In this document: positions 57,440 through 64,000 of the stretch, one piece after another | Position numbering within the stretch: the stretch's first letter is position 1 | How the letters are laid out: each line of letters begins with the position of its first letter | DNA from: Crocinitomicaceae bacterium | Lineage (GTDB): Bacteria > Bacteroidota > Bacteroidia > Flavobacteriales_D > Crocinitomicaceae | Assembly: GCA_023262855.1 (NCBI GenBank) | Contig: JALQYQ010000022.1 | Coordinates: 49,969-113,968 of the forward strand | Direction of reading: 5' to 3' | DNA length: 64,000 bases | Position numbers and translations under genes: made by a program | Notes under the pieces: generated by a model | Database searches by the model: none | Told to the model about the DNA's origin: nothing | Seen by the model: the letters and a program-made list of their open reading frames with translations, nothing else

Positions 57440-59549
57440 TGTCTTTTATCGGTTGAATGATTCTTTTTTCGGGAAGATACAAATAATGCAGCTCATTTTG
57501 ATTTGTCAGCACCAAAATTTCCTTATCCATTACTCTAATTTGCTGATAATTAAGCGGAACTATCATTTCACCTGAACTAGAATAAACACCATATTTTGCG
57601 CCAACTGAAACCAAATAATATTCTTTTGAAATTCGATCGACTGTTGTAAAACTCAAAGGAATTACAACTTTTCCTTTTGGGTCTATTGCTCCTTGTAAAG
57701 TTAGTTTCTCAACAATTGCCAATCCGTCTTTGAAACTTTCAGCATAATCATAATCATTGGCTAGTACTTGTTTTCCTGTTAAATCCATGAAACCCCAACC
57801 TTTTCCTTTTGTATAAGCCATCAATGAACTTACATCACCGATTTGTTCAAAAACAGCGGGAATTATCATTTTTCCGTTGATATCGATTACACCAAATTTT
57901 CCTTTGGATTTCACAATAGCCATATTTGATATGAATTGTCCACGTTTTGTGTAGTTTGGAAATGTTTCAAACGTACAAGGAATCACATTTTTTCCCGTTC
58001 CATCTAAATAGCCAATTGCATCATCTTTCACAACTAACGCACGATTCAATGCCAACTTACCAATTTCATCATATTCTGCAGAAACTACAACGCGACAGTT
58101 TTTACGCATTAAACCCTTCATCCCATCTTCATCAAACACAAGCAAGGAATCATTGTAAAAATCAATTTCTTCGTAACCTGGAGGAACAATTTGAGAGCCA
58201 AACTCATCAATAAAAGCTTGATTTTCTCCAATCTGTACTTTTGCTAAACCATTGTTAAATGGAAACGCTTCTTCAAATTTTTCTGGAATTCTTAGTGCAT
58301 GATTTTTATCAAAATAACCGTACAACGAATCTTTTTGAGCGTAAACAAGTCCTTCTGAAAAATTCCCTAAATCATTGTACGAAATTGGAAATATTGCAAC
58401 GCCTGTGCGGTCTATCATTCCTTGTTTTTCTTTTTTTTCTACAATAGCTCTTCCTTGGTCAAAATCAGTAGCGGCATCAAATTCAAAAGGTATAACGACA
58501 CGATTTCCTTTGTCAATAAAACCATATTTTCCATCTTTTACGGCAACTGCTAATCCTTCTTTAAAGAAACCTAATTGCTCATAAACAGCAGGAATAACAA
58601 CTTTTCCTTGATAATCCATGAAACCGTAATACACATCTTGTTTAAAAGGAAGTAGTTTCAACTGAAGATATGCCATGTCAATTTCCAACTCATCTCTGTA
58701 TGGGTAATTTGGATAATCCACTTTAAATTGTTCAATGCGTTGATCCGAAAAATCGACCATATAGATTTGATAAATCTTCCTCCATGCCTCACCGACATTT
58801 CTATTTTTTGGATAATTGGTCACGAAAGAGTAATACGATTTTATTGAGTTGTTTTCGGTAACAATTTCATAAATTCTATTTTCTGCTTCACCAACATAGG
58901 GATTTTCTGGGAACTTTTTCAAGAAATCCAAATACGAAACCAAGGTGTTTGGTTTTGTTGTTTCGTGGTATTGTGCCAAATAAAAATCTTGCTGAACCTG
59001 CTGAATCAATTGACTTTCAGGATATGCTTGCAAAAAACTTTGGTATGCAGCTGCCGTGTTTTGATCTTTAACTTGAGAATATGCAATTGAATCACGTTTA
59101 TGTGTTGCAATAAAAACTTCATTTGACCATGGATGCTTAAGAATGAATGAAGAATAAGCCAAAACTGTATTTTCCTTCAACGCAAGTTTATAGAACTCAG
59201 AACTAATTTTCGAACGGAGCTCCAAAATATTTAAATAATCAAAACCAAATGTTTTGTACTTCGTTTTCTTTTTTTCACTGAGACTAGAATAATTCTGCTC
59301 GGAAATTTGAACAAATTTAAATGCTGAATCAATCGAATGAAAAGGATTATCGTTGCGATAATAGATTTGAGCCAAACCATAAGATGCCGGTGACAGTTCT
59401 TTTTTCAGTGATTTTTCAAAAAGACCTTTTGCTTTAAAATAATTGTATTCTTTTAATGCCGCAAATGCACTTTCAATCTTTCCCGCTTTTGCAGGGTTCA
59501 TCACGAATAAACCAAGGATAAAAATGAATATGTGGCGTTTTATTCTCAT
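57432..59549 (-). CDS. WG-repeat protein with TPR-like N-terminal region
   Basis: About 11 WG-type units (e.g. YYGFMDYQGKVVIPAVYEQLGFFKEGLAVAVKDGKYGFIDKGNRVVIPFEFD); signal peptide; N-terminal helical repeats (YQSFLQAYPESQLIQQVQQDFYLAQ). Confidence 0.93.
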   Translation of the reverse strand: MRIKRHIFIFILGLFVMNPAKAGKIESAFAALKEYNYFKAKGLFEKSLKKELSPASYGLAQIYYRNDNPFHSIDSAFKFVQISEQNYSSLSEKKKTKYKTFGFDYLNILELRSKISSEFYKLALKENTVLAYSSFILKHPWSNEVFIATHKRDSIAYSQVKDQNTAAAYQSFLQAYPESQLIQQVQQDFYLAQYHETTKPNTLVSYLDFLKKFPENPYVGEAENRIYEIVTENNSIKSYYSFVTNYPKNRNVGEAWRKIYQIYMVDFSDQRIEQFKVDYPNYPYRDELEIDMAYLQLKLLPFKQDVYYGFMDYQGKVVIPAVYEQLGFFKEGLAVAVKDGKYGFIDKGNRVVIPFEFDAATDFDQGRAIVEKKEKQGMIDRTGVAIFPISYNDLGNFSEGLVYAQKDSLYGYFDKNHALRIPEKFEEAFPFNNGLAKVQIGENQAFIDEFGSQIVPPGYEEIDFYNDSLLVFDEDGMKGLMRKNCRVVVSAEYDEIGKLALNRALVVKDDAIGYLDGTGKNVIPCTFETFPNYTKRGQFISNMAIVKSKGKFGVIDINGKMIIPAVFEQIGDVSSLMAYTKGKGWGFMDLTGKQVLANDYDYAESFKDGLAIVEKLTLQGAIDPKGKVVIPLSFTTVDRISKEYYLVSVGAKYGVYSSSGEMIVPLNYQQIRVMDKEILVLTNQNELHYLYLPEKRIIQPIKDSE

Positions 59550-59556
59550 GTGAATA

Positions 59557-59564
59557 CAAAGATA
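59557..59564 (-). promoter_or_regulatory. Putative -7 box (TATCTTTG) for the WG-repeat operon
   Basis: CAAAGATA on plus, 7 nt from the start codon at 59549. Confidence 0.5.
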
Positions 59565-59620
59565 ATTCGATTGCTTTTAGTAACGTTATTTCTATTCAGA
59601 AGTTTCACAAAAAAAATCAT

Positions 59621-59653
59621 AAAAAAAGCCTTCATTCGTGAGAGTGAAGGCTT
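59621..59653 (-). terminator. Intrinsic terminator of rpmE2
   Basis: Minus strand AAGCCTTCA...TGAAGGCTT followed by TTTTT. Confidence 0.82.
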
Positions 59654-59673
59654 ACTATCATTAAACGATTGTC

Positions 59674-59928
59674 TTATTTCATGTGACGACCGTAACGGTT
59701 TTTGAATTTATCGATACGACCAGCAGTATCAACGAACTGAACGATACCAGTAAAGAATGGGTGAGATTTGTGAGAGATATCCAATTTAAACAATGGATAC
59801 TCGTTACCATCTTCCCAAGTGATAGTTTCGCTTGTGTTTGCACATGATGGGCAAAGGAAAGCGTAATCGTTTGACATATCTTTAAAAACTACCAATCTGT
59901 AATCTTCTGGATGTATATCTTTTCTCAT
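59674..59928 (-). CDS. rpmE2: 50S ribosomal protein L31, type B
   Basis: MRKDIHPEDYRLVVFKDMSNDYAFLCPSCANTSETITWEDGNEYPLFKLDISHKSHPFFTGIVQFVDTAGRIDKFKNRYGRH. Confidence 0.96.
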   Translation of the reverse strand: MRKDIHPEDYRLVVFKDMSNDYAFLCPSCANTSETITWEDGNEYPLFKLDISHKSHPFFTGIVQFVDTAGRIDKFKNRYGRHMK

Positions 59929-59969
59929 TTTGATGTATATTAAATGCTATTATATCCTCAATCGGGTTG

Positions 59970-59977
59970 CAAAGTTA
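59970..59977 (-). promoter_or_regulatory. Putative -7 box (TAACTTTG) for rpmE2
   Basis: CAAAGTTA on plus, 41 nt upstream of the rpmE2 start. Confidence 0.5.
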
Positions 59978-60037
59978 ATCAAACTTTTTAAAAACAATCA
60001 TTTTTTTTGAATTAAAATAAAGATAAGTAGTTTTCGT

Positions 60038-60045
60038 TACTTTTG
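60038..60045 (+). promoter_or_regulatory. Putative -7 box (TACTTTTG), 1 nt before the annotated ATG
   Basis: TACTTTTG then C then ATG 60047; see the finding on start codons. Confidence 0.5.
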
Positions 60046-60046
60046 C

Positions 60047-61462
60047 ATGAAACAAATTCAAATCTCAGTGAAAAAAGTAGGAATTTTATTTCTTTTCAGT
60101 TTCGCAATAATAGTAGCTTCATTTTCAAGCTGTAAGAAACCTCTTCTTTTGTCTAAAGGAAACTTAGAATTCTCTGTCGACACTGTAGTTTTTGATACTG
60201 TTTTTACCACAATCGGATCCACAACACAGCAATTTAAAATTTACAATCCAGAAAATAAAGCGGTTGAAATTGAAGAAATTGAATTAATGGGCGGAGAAAG
60301 TTCACCATTTCGAATGAACGTAGATGGGAATATGACCACTTCCCTATCGAACATTACGATTGAAGGAAAAGATAGTTTGTTTGCCTTTGTGGAAGTTACA
60401 TTAGAAGTGAATGGACAAACCTTGCCGATGGTTGTTGAAGATTCAATTCGATTTAGAACGAACGGTAAAGATCAATACGTTAAATTGGCTGTTTGGGGTC
60501 AAGATGCCTATTTTCACTACAAAGATATTATGGCAACTCAAACTTGGCCAAATGATAAACCGCACGTCATTTATGGTTATGCAGCAGTTGATTCAGCAGA
60601 GACGCTAACCATACAAGAAGATACCGATATTTACTTGCATAAAAATGCCATTTTGTATGTTTACAAAGGAAGTTTAGATGTTCAAGGAAGTTTAGGCCAT
60701 GAAGTGACTTTTCAAGGTGATCGATTAGAATCTTTGTACGATGATGTTTCCGGGCAATACTATGGAATCTATTTTCAAGAGGCACGACCTTCGACAATCA
60801 ACTATGCAATTATTAAAAATGGAACTTCTGGAATTCATCTTTATTCGCGAGACAACTCCTTTTCTGGTTACACCTTAAATGTCACGAATACAATTGTTAC
60901 GAACAATGCTCGGTATGGAATTTTCATTTATTCAGGGGCGAAAGTAAAAGCTGAAAATTGTGTCATTTCAAAAAATGGTAACCATGCCCTACTCGTTTTA
61001 GAAGGCGGCGATTTCAATTTTAATTTCTGCGATCTAATTGGATTTGGTGATAGTCAATCTTCAACTCCAGCAGTTGGAATTAGTAACTTCTTCAACGATT
61101 ACGCGAATGGAACACAAAACATCGGTTCGATTAATGAAGGAAAAATTTACAACAGTGTAATTTACGGTGGACAAGATGTGGAACTGGTTTTCGATACAAT
61201 TTCTGACATCGCAATAAACTTGAATTTTGACATACAGAATTGTTTGATCAAACGCACTCCGACATTGACAGATGGATTTTTAGCATCTATTTTCTGGAAC
61301 AATAATCCATTATTTACTTCAGTTACAGATAATGATTTCACCTTCATGTCAGGATCTATTCTGAATAACAATGCTAATTCTAGCTTACAATCCTTTTTAC
61401 CACTAGATATAAAAGGTTTAACAAGAGGTCCAGTTCCTGACATTGGTGCCTACGAGAATTAA
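60047..61462 (+). CDS. Right-handed parallel beta-helix lipoprotein
   Basis: Lipobox-like FAIIVASFSSCKK; HLYSRDNSFSGYTLNVTNTIVTNNARYGIFIYSGAKVKAENCVISKNGNHALLVLEGGDFNFNFCDLIGF; ends RGPVPDIGAYEN. Start may be GTG 60068. Confidence 0.88.
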   Translation: MKQIQISVKKVGILFLFSFAIIVASFSSCKKPLLLSKGNLEFSVDTVVFDTVFTTIGSTTQQFKIYNPENKAVEIEEIELMGGESSPFRMNVDGNMTTSLSNITIEGKDSLFAFVEVTLEVNGQTLPMVVEDSIRFRTNGKDQYVKLAVWGQDAYFHYKDIMATQTWPNDKPHVIYGYAAVDSAETLTIQEDTDIYLHKNAILYVYKGSLDVQGSLGHEVTFQGDRLESLYDDVSGQYYGIYFQEARPSTINYAIIKNGTSGIHLYSRDNSFSGYTLNVTNTIVTNNARYGIFIYSGAKVKAENCVISKNGNHALLVLEGGDFNFNFCDLIGFGDSQSSTPAVGISNFFNDYANGTQNIGSINEGKIYNSVIYGGQDVELVFDTISDIAINLNFDIQNCLIKRTPTLTDGFLASIFWNNNPLFTSVTDNDFTFMSGSILNNNANSSLQSFLPLDIKGLTRGPVPDIGAYEN

Positions 61463-61473
61463 TTTTCGACCAT

Positions 61474-61500
61474 AATCATCACACGCCTGATGTGATGATT
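61474..61500. other. Perfect 10-bp inverted repeat spanning the 3' end of the SbtA-like gene
   Basis: AATCATCACA-CGCCTGA-TGTGATGATT; no T-tract on either side. Confidence 0.7.
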
Positions 61501-62444
61501 AAATAATACAATGGAATTCCAAGTGTTAAATTAAAGGGAAAGGTAATTCCAAGTGCCATAGGAATGTACAATCCTGGATCAGCTTTTGGAGCTACAAGTC
61601 TCATAGCTGCAGGAACTGCAATGTAAGAGGCACTTGCAGCTAGAACTGAAAAAATAAAGCGATTTCCTACATTATCAATCATGAACTGACTGAAATAGGC
61701 AACTAAACATCCGTTGATTGCAGGAATTATAAGAGAAAAAGCGATGACAAACCATCCTTGTTTTTTAAAGGCGGAAAATCGTCCTCCTGTTGTGATGCCC
61801 ATTTCCAACAAAAAGATGGCTAAAAATCCCTTAAAAATATCGGTTGTAAATGGTTTAAACTCTGCTGCTTGTTGAATGTTAGATATATATCCGATGATTA
61901 AACTACCAAGAATAATGAGGACGCTTCCATTGGACAATGAATGTTTCAAGGTATGCGAAATGCTCAATCCATCCGATTTTGTTCGATCGTAGCGTTTCAT
62001 CAAGAGTACGCCAACAATAATTGCAGGAAATTCCATGCAAGCCATCACTGCAACTAAATATCCATCAAAATGAATGTGTTGTGCTTCAAGAAAGGAGGTA
62101 GCCGAAACAAACGTTACTGCACTAACTGAACCGTAGGCCGAGGCAATAGCACCTGCATTCCAAGTATCTAACTTTCGAATTAAAATAAAGAATGTATAAA
62201 GTGGAATTAATGAGGAAATAATAACTCCCAAAATAAGATTGAAAATAATGGTTGAATTTATTTCGCTGTGTGCTAGCTCTTGTCCACCTTTAAAACCAAT
62301 TGAAAACAACAAATAAATGGATATAAATTTAAAACTTGCTGCAGGAATTTCTAAATCACTTTTTACTATGGATGCAATGATTCCAAGGATAAAAAACAAT
62401 AAAACGGGGTTGGTGATGTTGGTAATTAATAAATCTAAATTCAT
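61479..62444 (-). CDS. Sodium-dependent bicarbonate transporter family permease (SbtA-like)
   Basis: LFFILGIIASIVKSDLEIPAASFKFISIYLLFSIGFKGGQELAHS...AIASAYGSVSAVTFVSATSFLE...GYLVAVMACMEFPAIIVGVLL...LAASASYIAVPAAMRLVAPKADPGLYIPMALGITFPFNLTLGIPLY. Confidence 0.93.
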   Translation of the reverse strand: MNLDLLITNITNPVLLFFILGIIASIVKSDLEIPAASFKFISIYLLFSIGFKGGQELAHSEINSTIIFNLILGVIISSLIPLYTFFILIRKLDTWNAGAIASAYGSVSAVTFVSATSFLEAQHIHFDGYLVAVMACMEFPAIIVGVLLMKRYDRTKSDGLSISHTLKHSLSNGSVLIILGSLIIGYISNIQQAAEFKPFTTDIFKGFLAIFLLEMGITTGGRFSAFKKQGWFVIAFSLIIPAINGCLVAYFSQFMIDNVGNRFIFSVLAASASYIAVPAAMRLVAPKADPGLYIPMALGITFPFNLTLGIPLYYLIITSGV

Positions 62445-62449
62445 ACTTT

Positions 62450-63400
62450 TTATTTTAATTCTGATGCTCTTTTAATGCGATCATTGATGGTTTTGCCTAG
62501 GCCGATATTGGGGAATTCTTCAAAAATGAGAATGTCTAAATTTTGATCATCTAATTCATGTAAAAGACTATATAAACGTGATGCTGCGAAGTCTAAATCT
62601 CCATGAAACGAATAAAATATGGTATTTTCCATTTCTTGGACATTGGGTAATTGATCGAAACAAACAATGCTTCTTTTTCGATTATCCAGTCGTTGAAGCA
62701 CTTCTTCTATGTTCTTCGTTACGATCAAAGGTGTTTTTGGCGAATAATGTTTTTTAGCCATCCCGGGAGATTTTAGATCACGTCCAGTATTCATTTTGAC
62801 CTTTCCAACGCAAGCTTCAATATCTTCCAATGGAATTGAGCCTAATCTGTAAATTACAACATCATCATCCTCAAAACCAACAATGGTTGATTCAAGTCCT
62901 TTTTCACAAAAACCACCATCCAGCACAAGCGTTAATTCATTTTCGAAATAATCAGCAACATGTTTGGCACTCGTTGGACTAATCGATTGATAAGGATTTG
63001 CACTCGGTGCAACCAAGGGAAAATCTAAACTCTCTAGTAATTTTAATGCGATTGGGTGATTGGGGATTCGCACTGCTACAGTTTCTTGTCCAGCGGTCAC
63101 TAAATCACTTATTTTATCTGATTTCTTTAGCAAAAGCGTCAATGGTCCTGGCCAAAATTTATCTGCCAATTGGTGCGCTTTGTTCGGCATATTTTCAGTG
63201 ATAAAATCAATTTTATCCAGTGAACTTACATGCACAATCAACGGATTATCAAGTGGTCTGTTTTTAAGTTGAAAAATGGATCGAATCGCTTTTTCACTCA
63301 AAGCATTTCCGGCTAAACCATAAACTGTTTCTGTTGGAAATCCGATTATTCCGTCATTTTCTAAAACTTGTTTTGCCTTATCGGTATTGGTTGTTATCAT
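62450..63400 (-). CDS. Threonylcarbamoyl-AMP synthase (Sua5/YciO/YrdC, with Sua5 C-terminal domain)
   Basis: IIGFPTETVYGLAGNALSEKAIRSIFQLKNRPLDNPLIVHV...KFWPGPLTLLL...VAVRIPNHPIAL...VAPSANPYQSISPTSAKHV...SPGMAKKHYSPKTPL. Confidence 0.96.
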   Translation of the reverse strand: MITTNTDKAKQVLENDGIIGFPTETVYGLAGNALSEKAIRSIFQLKNRPLDNPLIVHVSSLDKIDFITENMPNKAHQLADKFWPGPLTLLLKKSDKISDLVTAGQETVAVRIPNHPIALKLLESLDFPLVAPSANPYQSISPTSAKHVADYFENELTLVLDGGFCEKGLESTIVGFEDDDVVIYRLGSIPLEDIEACVGKVKMNTGRDLKSPGMAKKHYSPKTPLIVTKNIEEVLQRLDNRKRSIVCFDQLPNVQEMENTIFYSFHGDLDFAASRLYSLLHELDDQNLDILIFEEFPNIGLGKTINDRIKRASELK

Positions 63401-63406
63401 TTATTT

Positions 63407-64000
63407 TTATGGATTACAGATGTCACAATACATTGGATCTTCTTCATATTTATCGTGCGGAAATTCGAGCTTTTCTTCGAAAAAACAATTTGTGCATTTA
63501 TACAAGAAAGCTTTAGTAGATTTTGTAGGAAATCTGCAACTTGAACAAGGTAATCCTGGGACGACTTGTGCAACGCCAAATCCAGGAAAATCGCACTGTG
63601 GACAACATGATGCTATTTTATCACATAACTTTGACGTAGCTAGTGCGATATTTTTCATTCGAGTTGGATTGTACATAGCACGCATATCCGTTTCGACAAA
63701 AACTGAAGCATAATTATCTAAACATGTTTTGAATTCTAATTGTAATTTTTCTTTGGACTGAATGCCTTTTTTCAAAAAACTAAAATCTGATTCTTTATCC
63801 TTCACAATTAGTGCATGAGATGGAAAAAACACTTTCTCTGCGAACGCGTCTAGTTCTTCCAAAGAATGAATGTATCTACCTGCAAGATTTGTTGATAAGG
63901 ACAACTCACGTTCTACAATTTCAATGTTATTTTTTCGATCTAAGAACATGACCAATTCATCATTTGCTTGAGAAAAAAACAGCAATGGATGATTACCAAA
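63407..64000 (-). CDS. DUF6671-like protein with several CxxC zinc-ribbon motifs; 5' end beyond the window
   Basis: C-terminus has CCPQC, CSSC, CTNC and CDIC motifs. The frame stays open to the edge (GNHPLLFFSQAND), so the track start at 63985 (a TTG) is probably not the real start. Confidence 0.7.
   Translation of the reverse strand, partial: FGNHPLLFFSQANDELVMFLDRKNNIEIVERELSLSTNLAGRYIHSLEELDAFAEKVFFPSHALIVKDKESDFSFLKKGIQSKEKLQLEFKTCLDNYASVFVETDMRAMYNPTRMKNIALATSKLCDKIASCCPQCDFPGFGVAQVVPGLPCSSCRFPTKSTKAFLYKCTNCFFEEKLEFPHDKYEEDPMYCDICNP

Noticed and set aside
1-64000. tRNA, rRNA, CRISPR, transposase, integrase, toxin-antitoxin or phage-defence modules
   Set aside because: Looked for by eye in intergenic gaps and translations; nothing supportable found. 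A tRNAscan/Infernal and DefenseFinder run would be needed to exclude them formally.

Overview
This 64 kb window is a dense, mostly housekeeping chromosomal segment of a low-GC Bacteroidota genome, most likely Flavobacteriales and Crocinitomicaceae/Fluviicola-like. The lineage call rests on PorT next to UbiE, T9SS and gliding-motility C-terminal domains, a lipidated Omp85 protein, an N/Q-rich Rho insertion and TAnnTTTG promoter boxes. I saw no rRNA, tRNA, CRISPR array, IS element or prophage. Two genes cut by the window edges are missing or misstarted in the ORF track: pnp (1..1709, minus) and a DUF6671-like gene (63407..64000, minus). About 50 CDSs are assigned, plus intrinsic terminators and promoter boxes. 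The best leads are: (1) a tight operon at 47569..51478 where a ribulose-phosphate-3-epimerase-like barrel fused to a KdsD-like CBS pair precedes a type I-beta DAHP synthase and a KdsC-like phosphatase with an unexplained N-terminal extension; (2) a 1907-aa secreted repeat protein (37990..43713) with about 20 TPR-like units and a higher-order three-unit super-repeat; (3) a three-gene envelope cassette (24279..28061) with an M48-peptidase-like protein whose HExxH reads MEIAH, between two beta-barrel-like proteins; (4) a WG-repeat / TonB-like / AAC(3)-like cluster (55765..59549). Several ORF-track starts fall inside terminators or promoters and should be moved. All product calls come from reading the translations; no database search was run.
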